11,037 bases of DNA from Clostridiales bacterium. Its GTDB lineage: Bacteria > Bacillota > Clostridia > Oscillospirales > QAKW01. A program made the position numbers and the translations under genes. The notes below the pieces were generated by a model. It did no database searches, was not told the DNA's origin, and was given only the letters and a program-made list of their open reading frames with translations. Shown here one piece after another: positions 1 to 6,810 of this stretch. The stretch covers positions 1 through 11,037 of the forward strand of contig QAKW01000017.1 in NCBI GenBank assembly GCA_003343605.1, read 5' to 3'. Position 1 is the first letter of the stretch. Every line of letters begins with the position of its first letter.

Positions 1-345
1 GAGCCTGCCTTCCGGGCGCTGGAAAGCAGGCTGATCGGGGAAAAGATTGCCCCGGTTACCGGCGCGGTGGTTGCAACCGGCGGCGGCGCCATTCTGAAAG
101 ATGAAAATATTTCCAATCTGAAGTTGAACGGCCGGATTTATTTGATCGACCGCCCGCTCGAGCAGTTGGAAGCAACGCCGGACCGCCCGCTTTCCGGCAG
201 CCCGGCGCTGCTGCGGCAACGCTATGCGGAGCGCTATCAGCGTTATTTGGACACTGCGGACTACACCATTTCCCCGGCTTTGGATCCGCAGGCTGTTTGC
301 CGGGAGATTAAAGAGGATCGCAACAATGAAAATTTTGGTGATTAA
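1..345 (+). CDS. aroK: Shikimate kinase, 3' end (5' part outside the window)
   Basis: This is the C-terminal 114 codons of shikimate kinase, which phosphorylates shikimate with ATP in the cytoplasm. Frame 1 is open from the first base. Visible family marks are FRALE (codons 4-8, with the substrate-binding Arg), the glycine-rich substrate loop TGGGA (26-30), YLIDRPLEQL (47-56) and the lid motif TPDRPL (59-64) with its ATP-contacting Arg, then LRQRYAERY (71-79). The P-loop, roughly the first 50-60 residues of this about 170-residue family, lies upstream of the window. The last 20 bases overlap the aroQ start, so the genes are probably translationally coupled within one aro operon. The identification is firm; the true start cannot be seen. 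Confidence 0.93.
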   Translation, partial: EPAFRALESRLIGEKIAPVTGAVVATGGGAILKDENISNLKLNGRIYLIDRPLEQLEATPDRPLSGSPALLRQRYAERYQRYLDTADYTISPALDPQAVCREIKEDRNNENFGD

Positions 346-760
346 CGGGCCGAACATTAATTTGCTCGGCATGCGTGAACCGGATATCTACGGCCGGGAA
401 ACCTTTGAGGAGCTGCTGGCAAAAATACACGCCTATGGACTGGCGAAAGGCGTGGAAATTACATTTTTTCAATCGAACCATGAAGGGGATCTGGTAGATG
501 CGATTCAGGGCGCCTTTGGTAAAATAGACGGAATCATTATCAATCCGGGCGCCTATACCCACACCAGCATCGCGTTGCTGGATGCGGTGAAGGCGGTTGG
601 GATTCCCACGGTTGAAGTACATATTTCCGATGTGAGCGCCCGGGAGGATTTCAGGCAGATCAGCTATATTCGGGCGGCCTGTATTCAAACGATTGCCGGG
701 CATGGAACCGATGGGTATCTGGAGGCGGTTGACGTTTTGCTGAACCGTGCAGCGCCATGA
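326..760 (+). CDS. aroQ: Type II 3-dehydroquinate dehydratase
   Basis: This enzyme dehydrates 3-dehydroquinate to 3-dehydroshikimate, the third step of the shikimate pathway; type II enzymes form dodecamers. The 144 residues match the usual length of about 145. The N-terminus carries NGPNINLLGMREPDIYG (7-23), with the lid Arg17 and catalytic Tyr22. QSNHEGDLVDAIQ, INPGAYTHTSIALLDAV and VEVHISD follow, then an AREDFRQISYI segment and a GYLEAV tail. The family usually has HISN where this protein has HISD, a mild change. ATG 326 is chosen because AGAGG lies 9 bases upstream and it gives the canonical N-terminus; an in-frame start at 224 would add 34 residues encoded inside aroK. The stop overlaps the aroA start as ATGA. 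Confidence 0.96.
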   Translation: MKILVINGPNINLLGMREPDIYGRETFEELLAKIHAYGLAKGVEITFFQSNHEGDLVDAIQGAFGKIDGIIINPGAYTHTSIALLDAVKAVGIPTVEVHISDVSAREDFRQISYIRAACIQTIAGHGTDGYLEAVDVLLNRAAP

Positions 761-1968
761 AAGTAAGAATTCATCCCGGAATTGCCCGGGGAACCGTTGA
801 TGCGCCGCCTTCCAAAAGCATGGCGCACCGTTATCTGATTGCGGCGGCGCTGGCGGAAGGCTGCAGTGAAATCCGGGGCGTATCCTTTTCGCAGGATATC
901 CGCGCCACTATCGGCTGTCTGCGCGCGCTGGGGGTTGCGCCGGAGATCAGGGAAGATACGGTTTTAATTACAGGCGGGGGCGCGCTGTGCCCCGGCGCAG
1001 AGCTTCCCTGTTTTGAAAGCGGCAGCACGCTGCGTTTCTTATTGCCTCTCTGCCTGCTCTCAGGGCAGCCCGCCCGGCTTACGGGCAGCGGCCGCCTGAT
1101 GGAGCGGCCGCTGGGGGTTTATGAAACGCTTTGCCGGCAACAGGGCTTTTTATTCCGGCGGTCGGCCGGGGCGGTTGAGGTGGCGGGTAAGCTGTGTGCG
1201 GGGGAATATGTGATTCCGGGCAATATCAGCAGCCAGTTTGTGACCGGGCTGATCTTTGCGCTGCTGCGTGTTCCGGGCGAAAGCCATATCCGCCTAACCG
1301 GCGAGATCGAAAGCCGCTCCTATATTGAGTTGACGCTTGCCGCGCTGAAGGATTTTGGCTTTAGTGCCGGATGGACGGCAGCAGACACCCTGCGAATTTG
1401 CGGCGGTCTGCCGGGTACCGGCCGTATCATCGAGGTAGAAGGCGATTATTCCAATGCGGCGTTTCTGGAAGCGCTGGGAACACTAGGCGGCTCCGTTGCT
1501 GTTTTGGGGCTGCGGGCGGATTCGCTGCAGGGAGACCGGATCTACCGGGATTATTTTAAGCAGCTCGAAAGCGGCAGACCTGCTCTTTCACTGCGCGACT
1601 GCCCGGATCTGGGGCCGGTTCTTTTTGCTGTTGCCGCCGCGCTGAACGGCGGGATCTTTACCGAGACCGCGCGCCTAAAAATCAAGGAGAGCGACCGCGG
1701 GGCGGCGATGGCGGCAGAATTGCTTAAATTTGGCGTAGAGCTTCAAATAGAGGAAAACCGTATTTTGGTTCCGGGCGGGCAGCTTGGCACGCCGCGGGCG
1801 ATCCTCCGGGGCCATAACGACCATCGGATCGTCATGGCGCTGGCGGTGCTATGCACCAGAACCGGCGGGAGCATCGACGGCGCACAGGCAGTTGCAAAAA
1901 GCATGCCGGATTTTTTTGAACAGCTGAAGAAGCTGGGAATAGAGGTGGAAATCGATGAAAATGAATAA
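757..1968 (+). CDS. aroA: 3-phosphoshikimate 1-carboxyvinyltransferase (EPSP synthase)
   Basis: EPSP synthase joins phosphoenolpyruvate to shikimate-3-phosphate. At 403 residues it is slightly short for a family of about 430. Conserved blocks in order: PPSKSMAHR (17-25, with Lys20 and Arg25), ESGSTLRF (87-94), GRLMERPLG, NISSQF (156-161), GDYSNAAF, DCPDLGP (281-287, with catalytic Asp284), KIKESDR (308-314, with Glu311), HNDHRI (353-358) and AKSMPDFF with Lys381. The PEP-loop position that is Pro101 in the E. coli enzyme is Phe94 here. The start overlaps the aroQ stop as ATGA. No good Shine-Dalgarno precedes it (the nearest GGAGG is about 30 bases away), so translation probably depends on reinitiation after aroQ. 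Confidence 0.96.
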   Translation: MKVRIHPGIARGTVDAPPSKSMAHRYLIAAALAEGCSEIRGVSFSQDIRATIGCLRALGVAPEIREDTVLITGGGALCPGAELPCFESGSTLRFLLPLCLLSGQPARLTGSGRLMERPLGVYETLCRQQGFLFRRSAGAVEVAGKLCAGEYVIPGNISSQFVTGLIFALLRVPGESHIRLTGEIESRSYIELTLAALKDFGFSAGWTAADTLRICGGLPGTGRIIEVEGDYSNAAFLEALGTLGGSVAVLGLRADSLQGDRIYRDYFKQLESGRPALSLRDCPDLGPVLFAVAAALNGGIFTETARLKIKESDRGAAMAAELLKFGVELQIEENRILVPGGQLGTPRAILRGHNDHRIVMALAVLCTRTGGSIDGAQAVAKSMPDFFEQLKKLGIEVEIDENE

Positions 1969-2812
1969 GGATATGCATATTCTGATTGTTGGGCTTGGCC
2001 TTTTGGGCGGGAGCTATGCGATGGCGCTCAAAAAGAAAGGATATCCGGTTGAAGCCATTACCCGCTCCCAGTCTTCGGTGGATTACGCGCTGGCACATGG
2101 GCTGATCGACCGCGGCGCCAGCCGGGTGGATGAAGAGATGGTAAAGCGTGCGGATCTGGTGGTTTTTGCGCTGTATCCGGGGGTATTGCTCAAATGGATT
2201 GCAGATTACCAGCATTTATTCAGGCCCGGCACGATTTTAACGGATGTTACCGGCGTAAAAGGCGGTATTGTGGAGCGTGTGCAGGGAATGCTGCGGGACG
2301 ACCTGGAGTTTATTGCGGCGCATCCGATGGCCGGCCGGGAGGTTTACGGCGTTGAAAACAGCGACGACCGGATTTTCAGCGGTGCGAACTATATTGTTGT
2401 ACCAACTGAAAAAAATACGGAATCTGCCATTGAACTCTGCGAATCACTGGGGTGGGAGCTCGGCTTTCGCGCCGTATCCCGGCTGACGCCGCAGGCCCAC
2501 GATGAGATGATTGCCTATCTCTCCCAGCTTACGCATTGTATAGCCGTTACGCTGATGTGCTGCCATGATAATAAGAATCTGGAAGAATATACCGGGGATT
2601 CTTTTCGGGATTTAACCCGCATCGCCAAAATCAACGATGCGATGTGGAGCGAGCTGTTTTTATTGAATAAATCTGCGCTTTTGGAACAGATGGATCTGTT
2701 TATGGCCAAATTTCAGGAGCTGAGAAATGATCTTGAAACAGAAAATCTGGAAGATATGCGGGCGATGATGCGCCTCTCTACAGAGCGCCGGAAGCGTTTT
2801 GATCAGGCTTGA
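1955..2812 (+). CDS. tyrA: Prephenate dehydrogenase (tyrosine branch)
   Basis: TyrA oxidatively decarboxylates prephenate to 4-hydroxyphenylpyruvate, the precursor of tyrosine. The 285-residue protein opens with a Rossmann dinucleotide motif GLGLLG (13-18). TDVTGVKGG, HPMAGRE (123-129, where His123 is the expected catalytic His) and YLSQLTH with a second active-site His194 follow, then DSFRDLTRIAKINDAMW of the helical dimerisation domain. There is no chorismate mutase domain and no C-terminal ACT domain, so this is the minimal monofunctional form; any feedback control is not evident. Prephenate versus arogenate, and NAD versus NADP, cannot be decided from sequence alone. The start overlaps aroA by 14 bases, with GAGGTGG 6 bases upstream. 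Confidence 0.93.
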   Translation: MKMNKDMHILIVGLGLLGGSYAMALKKKGYPVEAITRSQSSVDYALAHGLIDRGASRVDEEMVKRADLVVFALYPGVLLKWIADYQHLFRPGTILTDVTGVKGGIVERVQGMLRDDLEFIAAHPMAGREVYGVENSDDRIFSGANYIVVPTEKNTESAIELCESLGWELGFRAVSRLTPQAHDEMIAYLSQLTHCIAVTLMCCHDNKNLEEYTGDSFRDLTRIAKINDAMWSELFLLNKSALLEQMDLFMAKFQELRNDLETENLEDMRAMMRLSTERRKRFDQA

Positions 2813-2828
2813 AAGGAGACGGAACCCA

Positions 2829-3857
2829 ATGAATATGAATTTTTTAAGAAAGCTGCCGATTCCGCAGGAAATCAAGCGGCAATATCCGATTACCGAGGAG
2901 CTCAAGGAAATAAAAATGCGGCGGGATGAAGAAATTCGCCGTGTTTTTTCGGGGGAGAGCAGCCGTTTTTTGCTGATCATCGGCCCCTGCTCTGCCGATA
3001 ACCGCGATTCGGTGCTGGATTATATCGGCCGGTTAAGGCGGCTGGAAGAGCGGGTACAGGATAAGATACTGATGATCCCACGTATTTATACCAATAAACC
3101 CCGCACGACCGGCGATGGTTACAAGGGGATGCTCCATCAGCCGGATCCCAATGAACAGCCCGATATGCTGCGGGGAATTGTTGCCATTCGGGATGTTCAT
3201 ATGCGCGCGCTGCGGGATTTCCATTTCAGCTGCGCCGATGAGATGCTCTATCCGGATAATCACCGCTATTTATCGGATTTGCTTTCCTATGTGGCGGTAG
3301 GGGCGCGCTCGGTGGAAAATCAGCAGCACCGGCTGACCGCCAGCGGGCTCGATATTCCGGCCGGGATGAAGAATCCTACCGGCGGCGATCTTTCCATTAT
3401 GATGAATTCCATTACCGCCGCGCAGCATGCGCATACGTTTATTTACCGTGGCTGGGAGGTTGAAAGCGCGGGGAACCCTTATGCCCATGCAATTCTGCGG
3501 GGCTATGTGGACAGCAGCGGCCGTTCCCTGCCCAATTATCACTATGAGGATATCATCAAGGTATGCGGACTTTATGAGAAGGCGAAGCTTGAGAATCCGG
3601 CTGTCATCATTGATACCAACCATGCCAATTCCGGCAAGCAGTATCTGGAGCAGGTGCGTATTGCAAAGGATGTTTTGCATAGCTGCCGCCAGAATAACGA
3701 CATCCGGCGGATTGTGAAAGGGTTGATGATTGAGAGCTATATTGAAGACGGCGCACAGAAAATCGGCGAATATGTTTACGGAAAATCGATTACCGATCCC
3801 TGCCTCGGCTGGGAAAAAACAGAACGGCTGGTATTGGATATTGCGGAAGCGCTTTAA
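2829..3857 (+). CDS. aroF: 3-deoxy-7-phosphoheptulonate (DAHP) synthase, type I alpha
   Basis: DAHP synthase condenses phosphoenolpyruvate with erythrose 4-phosphate, the committed first step of the pathway. The 342-residue protein resembles the E. coli AroF/AroG/AroH class: GPCS (52-55, with metal ligand Cys54), KPRTTG (90-95), GARSVENQQHR, GMKNPTGGDL, HAILRG with a metal His, MIESYIEDG with a metal Glu, and SITDPCLGW with a metal Asp. The symbol is a family label; which E. coli paralogue it matches in feedback behaviour is not known. ATG 2829 is preferred because AAAGGAG at 2812-2818 sits 10 bases ahead. The frame is open back to 2799, but a start there would lie inside tyrA. It follows tyrA by 16 bases and is the last gene of the operon. 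Confidence 0.94.
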   Translation: MNMNFLRKLPIPQEIKRQYPITEELKEIKMRRDEEIRRVFSGESSRFLLIIGPCSADNRDSVLDYIGRLRRLEERVQDKILMIPRIYTNKPRTTGDGYKGMLHQPDPNEQPDMLRGIVAIRDVHMRALRDFHFSCADEMLYPDNHRYLSDLLSYVAVGARSVENQQHRLTASGLDIPAGMKNPTGGDLSIMMNSITAAQHAHTFIYRGWEVESAGNPYAHAILRGYVDSSGRSLPNYHYEDIIKVCGLYEKAKLENPAVIIDTNHANSGKQYLEQVRIAKDVLHSCRQNNDIRRIVKGLMIESYIEDGAQKIGEYVYGKSITDPCLGWEKTERLVLDIAEAL

Positions 3858-3900
3858 AAAACGGCGCTGCGGGATCTGCTTGATCCCGCAGCGCTGTTTT
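3856..3900. terminator. Bidirectional intrinsic terminator between the aro operon and rnpB
   Basis: A 15-bp inverted repeat (3862-3876 with 3882-3896, one G-U pair) closes a 5-base loop. It is flanked by AAAAAA at 3856-3861 and TGTTTTC at 3895-3901. Read on the minus strand it is a hairpin followed by six U, just after the rnpB 3' end. Read on the plus strand it is a hairpin followed by a shorter U run, just after the DAHP synthase stop. It can therefore end both convergent transcripts; the U tract is better for rnpB. Confidence 0.9.
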
Positions 3901-3907
3901 CAATTTG

Positions 3908-4258
3908 GTGATGAGCAGGCCTGTAAGCCGAGTTCTGTCGAGAACAGTCATCTATCTGGATCCTCTGTTGCCAGAGGCCTCAAGCCACGCTTTCAAGGCT
4001 CAAACGGGCGGGCCGCCCTTGCCTTTATCGGTGTTGCATCGGATAGGGTTTACAGACCCCCTGTGTCACCACAGGGGGTGGTGAGCTCTTACCTCGCCTT
4101 TCCATCCTTACCGGGCCCTTACGGGCGCCGGCGGTTTATTTCTGTTGCACTTTCCCTAGGGTCGCCCCCGGTGGGCGTTACCCACTATCCCGGCCCGGAA
4201 TGCTCGGACTTTCCTCCGCGGCGCCCAAAGCGCCACGGCGACTGTTCAGCCTGCTCAT
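3908..4258 (-). ncRNA. rnpB: RNase P RNA, bacterial type A
   Basis: This is the catalytic RNA of RNase P, which trims the 5' leaders of tRNA precursors. On the minus strand it carries the hallmark GGAGGAAAGUCCGAGC (4217-4202) and the pairing ACAGAACUCGGCUUAC (3938-3923). These two form helix P4, with CCGAG/CUCGG replacing the common CCGGG/CCCGG, a compensatory change. The ends pair perfectly as P1: 4258-4249 with 3920-3911, 10 bp. AGUGCAACAGAAA, GGUAAGAGCUCACC and AGAUAGAUGACUG are also typical. The loop GGCCC within GGGCGGCCCGCCC can pair with GGGCC near the 5' end (P6), the mark of type A. A promoter sits directly upstream and a terminator directly downstream. Ends are accurate to a few bases. 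Confidence 0.97.
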
Positions 4259-4264
4259 AAGCCT

Positions 4265-4293
4265 ACTATATCATAACTTCAAAAAAATGTAAA
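4265..4293 (-). promoter_or_regulatory. rnpB promoter
   Basis: On the minus strand TTTACA (4293-4288) and TATAGT (4270-4265) are separated by exactly 17 bases, each one mismatch from the sigma-A consensus. The predicted start, A4258, is also the first base of the P1 helix, so the promoter and RNA boundary support each other. An alternative TATGAT at 4275-4270 is too close to the -35 box. Confidence 0.85.
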
Positions 4294-4299
4294 TATATA

Positions 4300-4328
4300 T
4301 TGCTAATTGCAGGGTAAAATTATATAAT
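4300..4328 (+). promoter_or_regulatory. Promoter of the murD-peptidase operon
   Basis: TTGCTA (4300-4305) and a perfect TATAAT (4323-4328) are 17 bases apart, and transcription should begin near 4335. That leaves a leader of about 62 bases before the preferred murD ATG at 4397. The -35 box lies 6 bases from the -35 box of the divergent rnpB promoter. No operator repeat or riboswitch fold is apparent in the leader. Confidence 0.82.
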
Positions 4329-4382
4329 ACATAATGGAAAAAAAGATGGGAAAACATGTTTTTAAAGGAAACTATACCGGAT

Positions 4383-4389
4383 GGAGGGG
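4383..4389 (+). promoter_or_regulatory. Ribosome binding site that fixes the murD start
   Basis: GGAGGGG lies 7 bases before ATG 4397. Neither upstream in-frame ATG, at 4334 or 4346, has a comparable site, and the first coincides with the predicted transcription start. This site is the main reason for the shorter murD model. Confidence 0.8.
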
Positions 4390-4396
4390 CAGGCAG

Positions 4397-5776
4397 ATGG
4401 ATCATATGGAGCGTTTGGGCAGAGATCTTGCGGGGAAGACAGTAGGGGTGGTTGGAATCGGCGTCTCCAATACGCCGGTGATTGCCATGCTGGCGAAGAT
4501 GGGCATTTCAGTAACGGCTTTTGACAAGCGGCCGGAATCGGAACTTGGAGATCCCGGAAAGGCATTGCGCGCACTGGGGGTTCGCCTGTTTTGCGGCCCG
4601 GATTATATGGAGCATCTTGAGGGAGACTGGATTATCAAAACACCGGGGCTGCGCTTCGATCATCCGGCGCTGGAAAGGGCCCGCGCCAAAGGCAGCCTGA
4701 TTACCAGCGAAATGGAGCTTTTTTTTGAATACTGCCCTGCTACGATCATCGGTGTTACGGGAAGCGACGGTAAAACAACGACAACCAGCCTGATCTTTGA
4801 GATGCTGAAGCGCACAGGCAGAAAGGTTCATCTGGGCGGAAATATCGGCTATCCGCTGCTCTGCAGACTGGGAGAGATACAGGCGGAGGATCTGGTGGTG
4901 GCGGAGCTTTCCAGCTTTCAGCTGCAAACCATGCGCCGAAGCCCGCACATAGCGGTAATTACCAATCTTTCTCCGAATCATCTGGATGTGCATAAGGATA
5001 TGGCGGAATACTGCGAGGCGAAGGCTCATATTTTTCAGTTTCAGGGAAAAGAGGGCGTATTGATTCTGAACGCCGATAATGAAATCACCGCTTCGTTCGC
5101 GGCGCGTGCTCCCGGAAGGGTCCGCCTGTTTTCTTTCCGGGGTGATCCCGGCGTGCCAGGTGCATTTTACCGGGAGGGTGCGATCTATCTCCGGCGGGAA
5201 GACGGAACGCATCAGAAAATAATCAACCGTTCGCAGCTTCTGCTGCGGGGCGATCATAATGTAGAGAATTTTATGGCCGCGGCGCTGGCGGCCGTGGATT
5301 ATTGCGCGCCGGAAAAAATGGCGCAGGTGGCTGAAACCTTTGGGGGCGTGCGCCATCGGATGGAATTCATTCGGGAAGTCGAAGGGGTGCGTTTCTTTAA
5401 TGATTCCATCGGATCTTCTCCAACCAGAACGATCGCTACTTTATTGAGCTTTGATCAGAAGGTTCGGTTGATCGCGGGCGGCTACGATAAAAAAATACCC
5501 TTCGACCAGCTCGGCAAAATGATTCCGGATCGGGTGGAAAAGCTCTATCTTTGCGGTGCGACCGCCGGAAAAATCAGAGATGCGGTTCAAAAACATGCGC
5601 CGGCATTTCCGATGGAGATTTATCAGGATTTAAAAACGGCGATTGAAACCGCCTATCAGGAATCGGCGCCGGGCGATATTGTTTTGCTCTCACCCGCCTG
5701 CGCGAGCTTTGATCAGTTTAAAAATTTTGAGGAACGGGGCGATTATTTCGTCTCGGTGGTAAAGGAACTGCGATGA
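4397..5776 (+). CDS. murD: UDP-N-acetylmuramoylalanine--D-glutamate ligase
   Basis: MurD adds D-glutamate to UDP-MurNAc-L-alanine in the cytoplasm, using ATP, during peptidoglycan precursor synthesis. From ATG 4397 the protein has 459 residues, normal for the family. An N-terminal Rossmann-like domain begins VGVVGIG. The ATP loop is GSDGKTT (122-128), followed by NLSPNHLDVH (190-199), the probable carbamylated Lys209 in EAKAHIF, GGYDKK (361-366) and the C-terminal LSPACASFDQFKNFEERGD (431-449). The active-site loop reads NDSIGSS (335-341) where the E. coli enzyme has NDSKAT, so its Lys319 and Thr321 are replaced by Ile and Ser. The gene heads an operon with three M42 peptidases and overlaps the first as ATGA. 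It is not beside other mur or fts genes here. Confidence 0.95.
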   Translation: MDHMERLGRDLAGKTVGVVGIGVSNTPVIAMLAKMGISVTAFDKRPESELGDPGKALRALGVRLFCGPDYMEHLEGDWIIKTPGLRFDHPALERARAKGSLITSEMELFFEYCPATIIGVTGSDGKTTTTSLIFEMLKRTGRKVHLGGNIGYPLLCRLGEIQAEDLVVAELSSFQLQTMRRSPHIAVITNLSPNHLDVHKDMAEYCEAKAHIFQFQGKEGVLILNADNEITASFAARAPGRVRLFSFRGDPGVPGAFYREGAIYLRREDGTHQKIINRSQLLLRGDHNVENFMAAALAAVDYCAPEKMAQVAETFGGVRHRMEFIREVEGVRFFNDSIGSSPTRTIATLLSFDQKVRLIAGGYDKKIPFDQLGKMIPDRVEKLYLCGATAGKIRDAVQKHAPAFPMEIYQDLKTAIETAYQESAPGDIVLLSPACASFDQFKNFEERGDYFVSVVKELR

Positions 5777-6810
5777 AAAATCTTCAGAATTATCTATTTG
5801 AATTATGCGGGGAATATCTTCCCTCCGGTTTTGAACGGGATGCAGCAGGTGTGCAGGAATTGCTGGCACCGCTGGTAGATGAATGCTTTACCGACCGGGC
5901 GGGAAATATTATCGGCCATCGGAAAGCGGCGCTGCCTCAGGCAAAAAAGCTGCTTCTGGACGCGCATCTGGATGAGATCGGCCTGATGGTCAGCCGGATC
6001 GATGAGCATGGTTTTTTGCATTTTACCAATTTGGCCGGCTTTTCCGCCACCTGCCTTCCGGCTTCAATGGTGGTGGTAAAGGGCGTGCGTACACTGCCCG
6101 GCGTTGTTGCAACACTGCCGCCGCATCTGATTTCGGAAGAAGAGCAAAAAAAGCCGCTTCCGCTTTCCAAACTGGTAATTGATATCGGATATTCGGCGGA
6201 GGAGGCAAGAAAACTGGTGCGGGTAGGCGATCCGATCGTTTTGCGCCAGAGCTGCGTAAACCTTTTGGGCAGCCGGGTAAGCGGCAAGGCGCTGGATAAC
6301 CGGGCCGGGATCGCAGTATTGCTGGATGCGCTCAATACGCTGCGCAAAATGCCGCTGCCGATAGAGCTTTACGTTGCTTTTTCCGCCGGGGAAGAATTCA
6401 GCGGCTTTGGTGCGCGGCAGGCGGCGGAGGCGCTTGCGCCGGATGAGGCGATTGTGGTGGATGTTACGCATGGGGAGTCTGCGGGCACCCCAAAAGAAAA
6501 GGCCTTTCCGCTTGGCTCCGGCGCCGCGATTGGGATCGCGCCGGTTTTGAGCGGGGAGGTAACCGGGCAGCTCCTTGCCCTGGCAAAGCAGCACCGGGTT
6601 CCCCATGTAAAAGAAGCAATGAGCGGGAAAACCGGAACCAACAGTGATGCCATCGCCTCCAGCCGGAACGGGGTTGCAGTGGGCCTGGTATCGATCCCGC
6701 TGCGCTATATGCACAGCGGCTGTGAAGTGATTGACCTTGCGGATATGAAAGCCTGCTCCTGCCTGCTCAGCTGGTATATTAATCAGGGAGGTGCGATCCG
6801 CCATGAATAA
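5773..6810 (+). CDS. M42-family metallo-aminopeptidase, first of three
   Basis: This is a cytosolic binuclear metal aminopeptidase of family M42 (the TET/FrvX/YsdC group), whose members usually form 12-subunit tetrahedra and trim short peptides. It has 345 residues and all expected ligands: His65 and Asp67 in DAHLDEIG, bridging Asp175 in ALDNR, the Glu207-Glu208 pair in AGEEF, Asp230 in VDVTHG and His314 in YMHS. No signal peptide is seen. AAAGGA lies 6 bases before the ATG, which overlaps the murD stop. Around the active site (FSAGEEFSGFGAR) it differs most from its two neighbours, so it may prefer a different N-terminal residue. Substrate preference cannot be read from sequence; deblocking or glutamyl aminopeptidase labels would be guesses. 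Confidence 0.92.
   Translation: MKNLQNYLFELCGEYLPSGFERDAAGVQELLAPLVDECFTDRAGNIIGHRKAALPQAKKLLLDAHLDEIGLMVSRIDEHGFLHFTNLAGFSATCLPASMVVVKGVRTLPGVVATLPPHLISEEEQKKPLPLSKLVIDIGYSAEEARKLVRVGDPIVLRQSCVNLLGSRVSGKALDNRAGIAVLLDALNTLRKMPLPIELYVAFSAGEEFSGFGARQAAEALAPDEAIVVDVTHGESAGTPKEKAFPLGSGAAIGIAPVLSGEVTGQLLALAKQHRVPHVKEAMSGKTGTNSDAIASSRNGVAVGLVSIPLRYMHSGCEVIDLADMKACSCLLSWYINQGGAIRHE

Noticed and set aside
224..325. Longer aroQ start at 224
   Set aside because: It would add 34 residues encoded within aroK; the canonical N-terminus and Shine-Dalgarno site support 326.
2799..2828. Longer DAHP synthase start at 2799
   Set aside because: It falls inside tyrA and ahead of the AAAGGAG site, which serves ATG 2829.
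3730..4260. A 176-codon plus-strand open frame running through the 3' end of the DAHP synthase gene and across rnpB
   Set aside because: Its first part is out of frame inside the DAHP synthase gene and the rest is the reverse complement of RNase P RNA. It has no coding features of its own.
4335..4396. Possible riboswitch or attenuator in the murD leader
   Set aside because: The leader is only about 62 bases, with no stable hairpin plus U tract and no known aptamer motif that I can recognise.
4508..5356. A 282-codon minus-strand open frame opposite murD
   Set aside because: It lies antisense to conserved MurD motifs and has no recognisable domain.
6791..6802. GTG start for the second M42 gene
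   Set aside because: The GTG overlaps the GGGAGG site itself, so it cannot use it; ATG 6803 can.
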